Source: Agromyces badenianii
GTDB taxonomy: Bacteria; Actinomycetota; Actinomycetes; Actinomycetales; Microbacteriaceae
Direction: 5' to 3'
Assembly (NCBI RefSeq): GCF_003070885.1
Contig: NZ_CP028913.1
Location: 2,728,001 to 2,792,000, forward strand
DNA length: 64,000 nt
The first letter of the stretch is position 1. The number at the start of each line of letters is the position of its first letter. The translations under genes and the position numbers were made by a program. Below, piece after piece: positions 50,683 to 59,998 of the stretch. A model generated the notes under the pieces. That model made no database searches. It worked only from the letters and a program-made list of their open reading frames with translations, and was not told where the DNA came from.

Positions 50683-53664
50683 TCAGCTCACGGATATCTC
50701 CCAGAGCGAGTAGCCGTACGACGTGCCGCGTGCGGTGCCGAGGACTCGCACGTGGCGGCCGGTCGCGTTCACCGCGACCACGTCGACGCCGCCGTCCCCG
50801 CCGATCACGGAGGCCGCGGTGCTCCACGTCGTTCCGTCATCGGAGACCTGCACCTGGTAGTCCCGTGCGTACGCCCCCTCCCACTCGAGGCGCACGGAGC
50901 TGAGCTGACGCGGCACTCCGAGGTCGACCGCGATCCACTGCGGATCGGAGCGAAGGCTCGACCAGCGGGTCGTGGCATTCCCGTCGACGGCATTCGAGGC
51001 GGGGAACGCGGCCGTCTCCTGGCTGGAGGCGGAGGCGGACTTGCCGTGAGCGAGGTTCGCCGGTGAGCCGTAGGCACTGAGCGAGAACAGCGAGTAGCCG
51101 TAGTTCGTGCCGCGCGCGGTGCCGAGGATCCGCAGGTGCCTCCCGACGACGTTCAGCGAGACCGTGTCGACCCCGCCGTTGCCGCCGTTGACGGTCTCCG
51201 CCGTCGTCCATGTGGTGCCGTCGCCCGAGACCTGCACCTGGTAGTCGCGCCCGTATGCGGCCTCCCACTCGAGACGCACCGAGCTGAGCTGGGTCTGCGC
51301 GCCGAGGTCCACCGCGATCCACTGCGGATCGGAGCGAAGGCTCGACCAGCGGGTCGTCGCGTTGCCGTCGACCGCGTTCGAGGCGGGGAAGGCCGCGGTC
51401 TCCTGGCTGGACGCGGTCACCGGGCGACCCTGTGCGAGGTCGGTGGCCCCGGTGCCGTACCCGTCGTGGAGGGTCGCGACCGCCGAGCTCGAAAGCGCCT
51501 CGTCGTAGAGCAGCACGTCGTCGAGTCGCCCACCGAACGAACGGTTGCCGCCGAGCGCACCCTGCGGGAGTGCGATGGTCTGGGCGATCTGCCCGACCTG
51601 CTGGCCGTCGACGTACAGCCGGGTCCCCTGGCTGTCGGCGACGAGCGCGATGTGCACCCATTCGTTCAGCGGCAAGGTGTAGTCGAAGGAGTAGTCGCCG
51701 ACGCCGAACTTGGTGATGCCGAGCCTGGCGCCGGTGTTGTGCTGCTCGGCCTTGATCGCCCCGTTCCACGACCGCAGCAGCTGGGTGTCGGTGCTCGCGG
51801 TTTCGCGGTTGACCCACATCGCTGCCGTCCACGGAGGTGCGACGTCGGCGCCGCCGAGCGAGAACCGGCGGTTTGCGGCTGCCGTGAACCGGATCGCGGC
51901 GCCGTCGACGCCAGCCACGTCGCGAGTCGGCGCCGAACCGGTGTACGCGGTCCCGTGCAACTCGCCGATGCTGTCGGTGACGCCTGGATGGGTCATCGCT
52001 GTGGCGTAGTGGGTGTCACTCGACGGCGTAAAGGCCGTGTCGAAGTCGTATCGGTGGCTGGGCTGCCCGTCGTCGGTACGAGCATTCGACGGCGCGATTG
52101 TGCCGGGCGCGTCGCCGATCGCAGCCACCCGCTCGCGGAACTGAGCGAGGGTGTCGAGCGTCGGAGTGCTGTTCCAGGTGCGCTCGGCGAGCTCGGATCG
52201 GCGGGGCGCGAGCTCATCCATGAAGTAGCGGTCCTCGCCGTAGAACAGCTCGTCGGCCCACACCGCCAGCTGCTGACCGAGGTTGTGCCCACCTGGAGTC
52301 GCCGGGGTCCAGCTGTAGATGTTGCCCTTCGCCACATGGCGGCTGTCGCCGAACATGGCGGGGATCAGGAAGAACCGGGTGTAGCTGCCCGTGTTGTACG
52401 CCGTGTTGACCACGTCATAGCCGAGGGATCGCAGGTTGTCGGCGTTCGCGAGCGATCCGAAGTTCACGAGGATGATGTCGGTGTCGGGCAGCACATTCGA
52501 CCCGTTGGCCCACATCATCGCGCGCTTGCCGTTCTCCGCGAGCGCATCGGCCTGCTGGTTCGCGAAGCGTTCTTGCAGCTGTTCGAAGGTGTCGATGGCC
52601 GGGTCGCTCGCGATCGCGGCCTCGACGTAGTCGCAGCTCGCGAGCTCGTGCGGCACCTCGTCGTTGCCGATGTGGAAGTAGGGGCCGTCGAACCACGCGG
52701 CGAATTCGCCGATGAGATCGACCGCCCACTGCCGCTTGCCGGCGTCTGTGTAGTCGAGGACCCAGTTGTACTGACTGCCGCACTGGCTGCGCAGCGATCG
52801 ATCGGTGCCAGTGCCGAGGGCGACCGCCGTGGCGTGCGCGGGCAGGTCGATCTCGGGCACGAGCGTGACGTTGTGGTCGTTCGCGAAGCGTTCCAGGTCG
52901 TCGATCTGCGCCTGCGAGTAGCGCTCGGACGGGCTCGATGGGGCGATACCCGCATACGCCTCGCTGTACAGGCGAACGGCCTCCGACTCGTTGAAGTGGA
53001 GCTGGAGCACGTTGAGCTTCTGCCAGGACATGTCCCGGATGAGCGCCTTCAGGGTGTCGATCTCCCAGTAGCGCCGCCCGACGTCGACGCTGATGGCGCG
53101 GTAGCTGAGGCTCGGCTGGTCGACGATGACCCCGCGGGCGAACTCGTCGGCGCCGGTGTTCAGCCGCAGCAGTTGCAGGAGCGTCCGGGTGGCATTGAAC
53201 AAGCCACTCGACGTCTGGGCCTCGACGGTAACGGTGTCGGCGGTCGTGACCCGGTAGCCGCTGTCCCCGAGCCCGGTGTCCGTCGCGAGGTCGAGCACGA
53301 TATCGCCCGGAACCGGTGTCGCGCCGACCGTCACCGCGAGCGTAACACCGCCGACCTCCGCGAGGTCGGCGGCGAAGGAGTCTGCGACGTGCTGGACGCT
53401 CCGGTCGACCACGAGCGCGGGCCGCGGCGAGATCACGGAGACATCCGTCGCCTCACCGGCCGGGATGACGATCCGGCCGGACTGGTGCAGGGCGAAGCTG
53501 CCGCTGCCCGCGGTCCAGGACTGCACACGTGGGACGATGTCGAGCGGGTCGGCGGCGGCCGCGTGCGCGGTCGGAGCGCTCATCGGGAGCAGGGTTGCGG
53601 CGACGACGACGGCCCCGCCGACGATGGCGGCCAAGCCGCCGTGGATGTGTAGGTTCGGTGACAC
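50683..53664 (-). CDS. Secreted GH20 beta-N-acetylhexosaminidase with LamG-like and two CBM32 domains
   Basis: A 993-residue secreted enzyme. Signal peptide (to TAHA), GH20b domain (40-185), catalytic barrel (185-520) with the Asp-Glu pair at 335-336 in FHIGNDEV (GGDE is commoner) and the substrate Trp in NIYSWTP. Then a LamG/concanavalin-like domain (about 565-735) and two F5/8 type C (CBM32) domains that are near copies of each other. It releases terminal GlcNAc/GalNAc from chitooligosaccharides, glycans or mucin-like polymers, feeding the adjacent sugar importer. GTG start with GAGGAG. Last gene of the glycan locus. Confidence 0.92.
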   Translation of the reverse strand: MSPNLHIHGGLAAIVGGAVVVAATLLPMSAPTAHAAAADPLDIVPRVQSWTAGSGSFALHQSGRIVIPAGEATDVSVISPRPALVVDRSVQHVADSFAADLAEVGGVTLAVTVGATPVPGDIVLDLATDTGLGDSGYRVTTADTVTVEAQTSSGLFNATRTLLQLLRLNTGADEFARGVIVDQPSLSYRAISVDVGRRYWEIDTLKALIRDMSWQKLNVLQLHFNESEAVRLYSEAYAGIAPSSPSERYSQAQIDDLERFANDHNVTLVPEIDLPAHATAVALGTGTDRSLRSQCGSQYNWVLDYTDAGKRQWAVDLIGEFAAWFDGPYFHIGNDEVPHELASCDYVEAAIASDPAIDTFEQLQERFANQQADALAENGKRAMMWANGSNVLPDTDIILVNFGSLANADNLRSLGYDVVNTAYNTGSYTRFFLIPAMFGDSRHVAKGNIYSWTPATPGGHNLGQQLAVWADELFYGEDRYFMDELAPRRSELAERTWNSTPTLDTLAQFRERVAAIGDAPGTIAPSNARTDDGQPSHRYDFDTAFTPSSDTHYATAMTHPGVTDSIGELHGTAYTGSAPTRDVAGVDGAAIRFTAAANRRFSLGGADVAPPWTAAMWVNRETASTDTQLLRSWNGAIKAEQHNTGARLGITKFGVGDYSFDYTLPLNEWVHIALVADSQGTRLYVDGQQVGQIAQTIALPQGALGGNRSFGGRLDDVLLYDEALSSSAVATLHDGYGTGATDLAQGRPVTASSQETAAFPASNAVDGNATTRWSSLRSDPQWIAVDLGAQTQLSSVRLEWEAAYGRDYQVQVSGDGTTWTTAETVNGGNGGVDTVSLNVVGRHLRILGTARGTNYGYSLFSLSAYGSPANLAHGKSASASSQETAAFPASNAVDGNATTRWSSLRSDPQWIAVDLGVPRQLSSVRLEWEGAYARDYQVQVSDDGTTWSTAASVIGGDGGVDVVAVNATGRHVRVLGTARGTSYGYSLWEISVS
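50690..51430 (-). repeat. Duplicated CBM32-coding segments
   Basis: Two ~380-bp direct repeats; the copies share a stretch of about 40 identical bases at 50932-50973 and 51316-51357, 384 bp (128 codons) apart. Indicates recent duplication of the carbohydrate-binding module. Confidence 0.8.
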
Positions 53665-53668
53665 TGGT

Positions 53669-54739
53669 TCAACTCCTCATCGAATAGTTCAGCTGTTCAT
53701 CCGGGTAGTCGGTGCGCTCTCTGATGACGCGGGCGACGGTGCTCCAGGCTGCATCGGACAGCCCTTCCGCGGGGAAGAGCACGAATCCATGACCGGTGTC
53801 GGCGAGTCGTCCGAGCTCGGGAACGAGGTCGTCGAAGTCGAAGGGGGAACCCCAATCAGCGGCGCCCGCGAAGTGCGGGTCCGCCGTCGTCTGCACCACC
53901 GGCACGACTGCTGGACCATCGGCGTGGAGCCGGACGTCGGCGAACATGCGAGATGCGAGACCGACGTCCTGATGGATGATGGAGTGGTAGGCCATCGGCA
54001 GCAGCGCGTCGACGTACGGTGCGAGTTGCGCGGCCGATTGGCCGACCGCGGCGGAACGCTCGAACTCTTCTTGCGGCACCAGGAATGCGCCGACCCAGGC
54101 GTCGGGCCGTACCGCTCGGATCGAGCCGCTCACCCGCTGCACGACGTCCGTGATCGTCTTCGTGCGGAAGGCTCGCCATTCCTCTTCGAAGCTGCCGAGA
54201 ATGACCTGGGCGGCGGCGGCCGGGTCGTTCCGTGGAAGGTCGAGGCCCGTCTCGGCGCAGAACAGGGCGACGGTCCGCTCATCGAACGAGTACTCCCCGA
54301 GACGCGGACCCGGCGTTCGAAGCTCGAGTTCCCAGTGCATCGGCCAGCGGATGAAATCCAGGCCGATTCCGTCGGCACCACTGCTCAACAGAAGCGCGAC
54401 CGCTCGTGCGGCGAGCCCGTCGGCGATGCCGCCGTCGGTGGGGACGGCGCCCGTGTACCACTCGAGCCTCGGCCGTGACCGGCCCTCGGCACTGATCGGC
54501 TCGACCGTCGCCGACCGTTCCGAAACCTCGAGGTCGTCCTCGAAGAAGCACGCCATGGAGACGATCAGCTGCATTCCCCACGCGTGACACGCATCCGTCA
54601 GCCAGCGAGGCGGCTGACGGTGCTCGACGAACACGTGGCTGAGACCGTGCCGTGCTGCGGAGGCGACGAGCGATCGTGCGGTCGAAGGATCGTCGAGCGT
54701 CGAGACCTGCAGGAACACCCCGAACACTCGCTTCGTCAT
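53669..54739 (-). CDS. Putative TIM-barrel glycoside-hydrolase-like protein
   Basis: A 356-residue cytoplasmic protein (no signal peptide). Motifs GADGIGLDFIRWPMHWEL, PYVDALLPMAYHSIIHQD and GHGFVLFPAEGLSDAAW are arranged as in hypothetical glycosyl hydrolase families (GHL10/DUF4015-like), where LDFIRW carries a possible acid residue. It could process imported oligosaccharide inside the cell. Its ATG overlaps the permease stop, and GH20 follows 5 bases after its stop. The family is not certain. Confidence 0.7.
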   Translation of the reverse strand: MTKRVFGVFLQVSTLDDPSTARSLVASAARHGLSHVFVEHRQPPRWLTDACHAWGMQLIVSMACFFEDDLEVSERSATVEPISAEGRSRPRLEWYTGAVPTDGGIADGLAARAVALLLSSGADGIGLDFIRWPMHWELELRTPGPRLGEYSFDERTVALFCAETGLDLPRNDPAAAAQVILGSFEEEWRAFRTKTITDVVQRVSGSIRAVRPDAWVGAFLVPQEEFERSAAVGQSAAQLAPYVDALLPMAYHSIIHQDVGLASRMFADVRLHADGPAVVPVVQTTADPHFAGAADWGSPFDFDDLVPELGRLADTGHGFVLFPAEGLSDAAWSTVARVIRERTDYPDEQLNYSMRS

Positions 54740-55590
54740 TTGACCCCCGACATCAGTTCCAGGCCGCGCATGTAAGGCCGCTCGAACACGATGAAGAACG
54801 CGAGCGGGGGCAGCACCGCGAGCGTCGCCGCTGCCATCCAGATGTTGTAGTCCGTCTGGAACGTGGAGCCGAGTCCGAGCAGCGACAGGCCGAGCGGGGC
54901 GGTGAACGTGGACTGCGATTCGGCGACGACGAGCGGCCAGAGGAACTGATTCCACGAGAGGAGGAACGTCATGACGCCGACGGTGGTGATGGCGGGCGCC
55001 GCCATCGGCACGATGATCCGCACGAAGATGCCCCACTCGCTGGCACCGTCGATGCGAGCCGCCTCGATGTACGAACTCGGGATGGCGAGCACGAATTGGC
55101 GAGAGAGGAAGATCGCCTGCCCGGTGAGCACGAAAGGGATGATGAGCGCCCAGAGGGTGTCGATCATGCCCAGCTGCCGGATCACGAGGTAGAGCGGAAT
55201 CAGCACGGCCGAGAACGGCAGGAGGGTCGAGCCGAGCAGCGTCCACATGAGCCCGTCGCGACCGCGGAAACGGAACTTCGCGAACCCGTATCCGACCATG
55301 AGCGAGAGCGCGATCGACGCGAGCGCGGTGAGCGCGGCGACGAGGGTGCTGTTCCAGAGGAAGGTGATGAACGACTCACCGGCGAATCGCGGCTCGAACA
55401 GCGCTTCGACGAAGTTCTCGGGATGCCACTCACGAGGAATCCACTGGATCGGCACGGTGAGCACCTGGTCTGCGGACTTGAAGGCCGCCGAGACCATCCA
55501 CACGATGGGGAAGAGGCTGACCGCGGCCCACACGAGGAGGACGGCGTACGAGGCGACGAGCGATGCACGCACGCGGCGGGTTCGGGTCAT
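54736..55590 (-). CDS. Carbohydrate ABC transporter permease (MalG-type)
   Basis: A 284-residue permease with six helices. The ATPase-coupling EAA loop is SYIEAARIDGASEWGIFVRIIVPMAAPAI. The C-terminal FIVFERPYMRGLELMSGVK is typical of MalG-type proteins. Pairs with the MalF-type permease whose stop it overlaps. No ATPase gene is in the locus, so a shared MsiK-like ATPase elsewhere is expected. Confidence 0.92.
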   Translation of the reverse strand: MTRTRRVRASLVASYAVLLVWAAVSLFPIVWMVSAAFKSADQVLTVPIQWIPREWHPENFVEALFEPRFAGESFITFLWNSTLVAALTALASIALSLMVGYGFAKFRFRGRDGLMWTLLGSTLLPFSAVLIPLYLVIRQLGMIDTLWALIIPFVLTGQAIFLSRQFVLAIPSSYIEAARIDGASEWGIFVRIIVPMAAPAITTVGVMTFLLSWNQFLWPLVVAESQSTFTAPLGLSLLGLGSTFQTDYNIWMAAATLAVLPPLAFFIVFERPYMRGLELMSGVK

Positions 55591-56534
55591 GATTCGTAGC
55601 TCTCCTTGAGCATGCGCGATGCGACGAGGGCGAACGCGAGCGAGATGAGGAGGAACACGACCCCCGCGGCCGAGGCGTATCCACTGTTGCCGAACGAGAA
55701 GAAGTTCTCGTAGAGGAAGATCGGCAGGGTTCTGGTCTCACCGGCCGGACCACCGCCGGTGAGCATGAAGACCGGCTCGAACAATCCGAGCGTCGTCACG
55801 AACGCCGTCACCACGACGAAGACGGTGATGGGCTTCATCATCGGCCAGCGGATGCGCCAGAAGACTGCCCATGCGCTGGCGCCATCGAGCCGCGCCGCCT
55901 CGATGACGTCGTCGGGGATGCTCCGGATGCCGGCGAAGAAGAAGATCGTGTACAGACCGGTCTGCTTCCAGATGATGAAGATGCTCACTGCGATCGGAGC
56001 CAGCGTCCGATCGGAGACCCACGGAACGTTGATCAGTGCCTCAGCCCCGACGGACGCCGCGAGCGACGCGAGCACGCCCTGATTCGGCAGGAAGATGAGC
56101 TGGAAGACGAGACCGGTGGCCACCCAGTCGGTCACGACGGGCAAGATGATCGCCAGTCGCCAGAGCCGCCCACCGCGGATCGCCGGCTGCGCGAGCACGG
56201 CCGCGAGCCCCAGCGCGATCGCGAGGCTGACGACTGATGCGCCGACCGAGATCGTGAGCGACGCCGCCACCGAGCGGTGGAACAACGGGTCGCTCGCGAG
56301 AGCGAAGTAGTTGTCGAGTCCGATCCATTCGGGGTCGCTGCCAACCCTCCACGAGGTCATGGAGTACCCGATCGTCGCGATGAGGGGCAGCGCCCAGAAG
56401 ACGACGAAGAAGGCGAGCGACGGTGAGATGAAGCTGAGCGCGATGCGAGCTTCTCCGTTGCGTGGCCGTTTGGGCGGCCGGGGGCGCTGGGTCGAGGGCG
56501 GTGCCGCGACGGGTGGTGCGATGGTGTCGATCAC
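55587..56534 (-). CDS. Carbohydrate ABC transporter permease (MalF-type)
   Basis: A 315-residue permease: Pro-rich cytoplasmic front, then six helices. The EAA loop is DVIEAARLDGASAWAVFWRIRWPMMKPI. Imports an oligosaccharide together with the downstream MalG-type permease. GTG start with GGAGA seven bases upstream; separated from the binding-protein gene by a stem-loop. Confidence 0.92.
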   Translation of the reverse strand: MIDTIAPPVAAPPSTQRPRPPKRPRNGEARIALSFISPSLAFFVVFWALPLIATIGYSMTSWRVGSDPEWIGLDNYFALASDPLFHRSVAASLTISVGASVVSLAIALGLAAVLAQPAIRGGRLWRLAIILPVVTDWVATGLVFQLIFLPNQGVLASLAASVGAEALINVPWVSDRTLAPIAVSIFIIWKQTGLYTIFFFAGIRSIPDDVIEAARLDGASAWAVFWRIRWPMMKPITVFVVVTAFVTTLGLFEPVFMLTGGGPAGETRTLPIFLYENFFSFGNSGYASAAGVVFLLISLAFALVASRMLKESYES

Positions 56535-56553
56535 GTTGAGTCTCCGTGGTGGG

Positions 56554-56590
56554 CCCTGCCCGACCCGGCAGAAACTCGGGTCGGGCAGGG
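56554..56590. other. Intercistronic stem-loop after the solute-binding protein gene
   Basis: Perfect 14-bp arms (56554-56567 / 56577-56590) with a 9-base loop, 13 bases after the binding-protein stop. Such structures commonly stabilise or attenuate the transcript so that binding protein is made in excess over permeases (established for mal-type operons; inferred here). Confidence 0.75.
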
Positions 56591-56603
56591 AATCGAGTGG
56601 GAC

Positions 56604-57953
56604 TTAGCCGAGCCGCTCCAGCTCCGCCTGGAGCTGGTCGGCCGCTTCCTCGGCAGATGCACCGTCGTAGATGACGCGGTCGATCGCGCGCACGAGGGCG
56701 GCACCGGCTTCGTCATAGCTGTGCGGCACGGGGGTCACCTCGTAGTTGCTGAGGGCGTCGACCCACAGCTGCAGCCAGGGGCTCTCCTCGAGTGCGCTCT
56801 GGTAGGCGTCCGACTCCAGGAAGGCCAGACTCGGCTGCATGTATCCCAGTCGCTCGAACCAGTCGGCGGACTGCTCGGTCTCGCCCTTCTTCCCGAGCAT
56901 GAAGGCCAGGAACTCCTGGCTCGCGGCCTTTCGCTCCTCCTCTGCGTTCGCATTGATGGACCAGCCCCACAGCCACGAGACGTTCTTGTAGGTGTCTGGG
57001 TTCTCGGGGTCGACGACGGGGTTCGGAGCAACCCCGAAGTCGAAGTCCTCGTTGTTCTGGATGGCCGACGAGGGGTACCAGGTGCCGGCACTCACCATGC
57101 CGGCACGACCCTGCGGGACGTCGGCGAACCAGTTGTTGAGGAAGTTCGGGTCGTACGCCTCGTACTTGTACGTGAAGTCGTGGATGAGCTGGAACGCCTC
57201 GACTGCGGCCTCGGTGTTGCCGGCGGGCGCACCGTCGACGAAGATGTCGTCCTGGCCGTACTGCCGCAGGAAGGTGTAATAGTTCTGCGCGTACCACTGC
57301 GGGGAACGGAAGTTCGCGAAGAACCCGAGCTGAAGCCCGATGCGTTCGAGCGCCCCGCCATTCTCGACGCGCAGCTTCTGGCCGATCTCGCCGATCTCCT
57401 TCCACGAGACCGGCTTGTCCTCGGGCAGCGGCTCGATGCCGGCATCCGCGAAGACCTCCTTGTTGTAGAAGAGGTTCAGCGTGTTGAACTCCGAGAAGAG
57501 GCCGAGGAGCTCACCATCGGAGACGAGCGCGTCTGTGCTCCCCGGCAGGTACGCGTCGATGAGTTCCTGGTCGTCCTCGTAGCCGAACGTCTCGGGGTCG
57601 ATGGGCTCGAGATACCCGTTCTCGGCGAAGGTCTTGTAGTTCCAGTCGCCCATGTCCCATACGTCGGGACCGCCGCCGGACGAGAGTGCCGAAATGAGTT
57701 TCGCGTCGTACGACACAGCGCCCGCGAAGGGGATCGAGGTGAGCTTGATCTGGACCCCCTCGTGCTCCGCCTCGAACTCCGGGATCCACTTCTCGGTGAG
57801 GACCTGTTGCAGCGGCTCGAATTCGTGAGTCCAGACTTCGAGCGTGATGGTGTCATCTCCGCCCGCGCCGGTCGAGCAGCCGGCGGCGCCGAGCGCAAGC
57901 GCTGCCACCGCTGCCGCCGACACGTACTTCCGTACGATTGGTAGCCGTTCCAT
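56604..57953 (-). CDS. Carbohydrate ABC transporter solute-binding lipoprotein
   Basis: A 449-residue type I sugar-binding lipoprotein. Lipobox LGAAGC near residue 26; ITLEVWTHEFEPLQQVL, SGGGPDVWDMGDWN and QFSLG-like core elements (NTLNLFYNKEVFADAGI, GRAGMVSAGTWYPSSAI) fit the family of oligosaccharide receptors. Many Trp/Tyr residues suggest stacking to several sugar rings. The ATG at 57953 has GGAGG seven bases upstream. The reading frame is open all the way into the ROK gene, with no stop codon between them. Confidence 0.9.
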   Translation of the reverse strand: MERLPIVRKYVSAAAVAALALGAAGCSTGAGGDDTITLEVWTHEFEPLQQVLTEKWIPEFEAEHEGVQIKLTSIPFAGAVSYDAKLISALSSGGGPDVWDMGDWNYKTFAENGYLEPIDPETFGYEDDQELIDAYLPGSTDALVSDGELLGLFSEFNTLNLFYNKEVFADAGIEPLPEDKPVSWKEIGEIGQKLRVENGGALERIGLQLGFFANFRSPQWYAQNYYTFLRQYGQDDIFVDGAPAGNTEAAVEAFQLIHDFTYKYEAYDPNFLNNWFADVPQGRAGMVSAGTWYPSSAIQNNEDFDFGVAPNPVVDPENPDTYKNVSWLWGWSINANAEEERKAASQEFLAFMLGKKGETEQSADWFERLGYMQPSLAFLESDAYQSALEESPWLQLWVDALSNYEVTPVPHSYDEAGAALVRAIDRVIYDGASAEEAADQLQAELERLG

Positions 57954-59153
57954 GGAATATCCTCCAATGTTCCGCTCCACGAGTGTGAGGCTCGTGTCGC
58001 CCAGTGCGTTTGATAGGTTCTCCGTCGTCCACGTGACGCCGAGGCGCTGGCGGAAGGCGTGAGTTGCGGCGCCGAGGATGACGCCGTCTGCGCCGAGCGT
58101 CGAGAACCGAACGACGGGAATGTCTCCCTGCCGTACGACCCGAGCGCGCAGCTCTTTGCGGGTAGCTTCGACGAGCGCGCTTCCGAGCGCGCGCACGGGT
58201 CCGTCGAGAACGAACTCCGGAATGCCGGACGTCGCACCGAGAATGTCGACGTAGGCGGCGATGTGGCGACTCGCATCCGCGATCCGCGAATTCAAGACGC
58301 GGACGGCCCCGTTTGTGACGCCGTTGTGGCGCAGGAAGAGGGTCTCGGGGTCGACCCCATCGAGGATCGCGTCGAGCGAGGCGACGGCGCTGAGGCAGCC
58401 GGCATGGCCCAATGGGCAGACGCGGTCGCCGCCGAGGACGATGAGATGACCGATGTCACCCCCCGACTGCGCAGGTTCGATCAGGTTGACGCCGCGGGCG
58501 AGCATCGCGACCGACAGCGTCTTGCCGAGGTGGATCGCGCCGATGCTCGGGCTGACAGCGCGGCTGAGCGTCGCTTCGAAGACCGCCGACGCCGCAGCGT
58601 CGCTCATGACTAACACGGGCGCTTCGACCTGCTCGCTGACCAGGGCTGCGATATCGAGTCCGTCCCAGCCGAGCTCGTGGGAGACGACTCGGCCGTCGCC
58701 CGAGACACCGCCCGGAACGGCGATCCCGACGGAGAGGACGTTCTCTGGCCGCCGCCGCCGAAGCGAGGCCACCGCCACCGCCACGACGTCGATGATCGGC
58801 GTCGTGCCGACCGAATACTCGGTGAACTCGTCGACGGTGCCGTCGAGGAGCACGCACGTGCAGGTGACCTGACGGGCGCGAACATCGATCGCGATGACGA
58901 TGTGGTTCACCCGGTCCAGCTCGAGCCGGGTCGCCGGCTTCCCGCTGTCACCCGCGCGCGTGCCGGCCTCGGCGACGATACGCCGCTCGATGAGCTCGGC
59001 CACGATCGCAGAGACTGTCGCCCGGGTCAGGCCCGTCGATCGGGCGATATCAGCACGAGACGCCTGCGCATTCGCAGCCGCGATGTGCTGCAGAACGAGC
59101 TGCTCGTTCGTCACCCGAAGCGACTGCTTCGTGCCCTTGGTGCCCTGGTTCAT
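57954..59153 (-). CDS. ROK-family transcriptional regulator lacking its own stop codon
   Basis: About 400 codons: N-terminal winged helix (SLRVTNEQLVLQHIAAANAQASRADIARSTGLTRATVSAIV, in parts), then a ROK sugar-kinase-like domain with AVPGGVSGDGRVV and the zinc motif region GGDRVCPLGHAGCLSAVAS. Typical ROK length is reached near GVTWTTENLSNALG, but the frame continues without a stop into the binding-protein gene, so translation from 59153 would give an 849-residue fusion. Likely repressor of this glycan locus, binding the palindrome on its own promoter. AAAGGA ribosome-binding site. Confidence 0.85.
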
Positions 59154-59168
59154 GGGGTCCTTTCTTTG

Positions 59169-59204
59169 ATTGTTTAGTAAACGAACAATCGATCCAGGAG
59201 TCAA
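59169..59204 (-). promoter_or_regulatory. Promoter TTGACT-N17-TTTACT inside an operator palindrome
   Basis: Minus-strand -35 TTGACT (59204-59199) and -10 TTTACT (59181-59176) with a 17-base spacer, the best promoter in the window. The -10 sits in ATTGTT-N9-AACAAT (59169-59189), which also contains GTTTACTAAAC, so repressor binding would block the promoter. Confidence 0.75.
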
Positions 59205-59405
59205 GACCCAATATGTTCCAGCTCGATAACGGAACGATCTCGCTGCCCGGAGCGCCCCCACGGCCGACACCGTCGCCTCGATGTCACGGAACGGCCGGCC
59301 CCGTTCGGCTCGCGGGAATTACACCCGGATCAACAGAGAGATCATCGAAGGGCAGACGTGGTCGAGCTTCGCTGCGACGTGCTGTGCCGACGTCGCCGAC
59401 GCGCC

Positions 59406-59437
59406 CCGGTGACGGTTCGTCGGCCCGCTGTCACCGG
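59406..59437. terminator. Hairpin at the end of the SixA-like gene
   Basis: CCGGTGAC / GTCACCGG arms (59406-59413, 59430-59437) overlapping the stop codon; 16-base loop. The rest of the 59205-59405 gap shows nothing recognisable. Confidence 0.4.
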
Positions 59438-59958
59438 CCGTGCAGTGGCGAGCGATCGGGAGCGTCGAACGTCACGCTGACGGGCGGCGCTGCGCTGCGG
59501 CCGCCGTGCGTCGCGATGCGCACGTCTGACCAGGAGGCCACGTCGAATCGGAACACGGCGACCGCGGCCGTCGGCATCGCCTCGGCCTCGCGGAAGAGGC
59601 GCGCGGCCAAGTCGGTCATCTCGGGGTTGTGCCCCACGAACATCGCGCACGCGAGGCGGTCGTCGAGCGAGCGCACGACCCTGAGCAGCGTGTCGACGGA
59701 TGCCGAGTACAGCCGCTCGTCGGCGATGACGCGCCGCTCCTCGGTTCCGAGCGCCGCGGCGACGAAGGCGGCGGTCGAGCGCGCACGCTCGGCGGTGCTC
59801 GTGACGATCACGTCGGGGCGGATGCCGCGCTCGCCCAGGCGGCGACCCATTCGCGGTGCCTCGCGCCGGCCGCGCTCGTTCAGCGGACGGTCGTGGTCGA
59901 GCAATCCCGGCGTGTCCCAGCTCGATTTCGCATGGCGCATGAGTACCAGTGTCTTCAC
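59431..59958 (-). CDS. Histidine phosphatase, SixA-like
   Basis: A 175-residue histidine-phosphatase-superfamily protein with the RHG motif as LMRHAKSSW, the DHDRPLNERGRREA segment, STAERARSTA and the second catalytic His in FVGHNPEMTDLA. SixA-type enzymes dephosphorylate His-containing phosphotransfer domains or phosphosugars; the target here is unknown. GTG start at 59958 with GAAGGA; it follows the hutG-like gene by 40 bases and may be co-transcribed. Confidence 0.88.
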   Translation of the reverse strand: MKTLVLMRHAKSSWDTPGLLDHDRPLNERGRREAPRMGRRLGERGIRPDVIVTSTAERARSTAAFVAAALGTEERRVIADERLYSASVDTLLRVVRSLDDRLACAMFVGHNPEMTDLAARLFREAEAMPTAAVAVFRFDVASWSDVRIATHGGRSAAPPVSVTFDAPDRSPLHGR

Positions 59959-59998
59959 GATGCGTCCTTCCCGTCGAGCCGGTCGTCGGGGCCGCCGG

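Noticed and set aside
51136..53652. 838-codon plus-strand frame opposite the GH20 gene
   Set aside because: Antisense of a well-defined enzyme; no own motifs.
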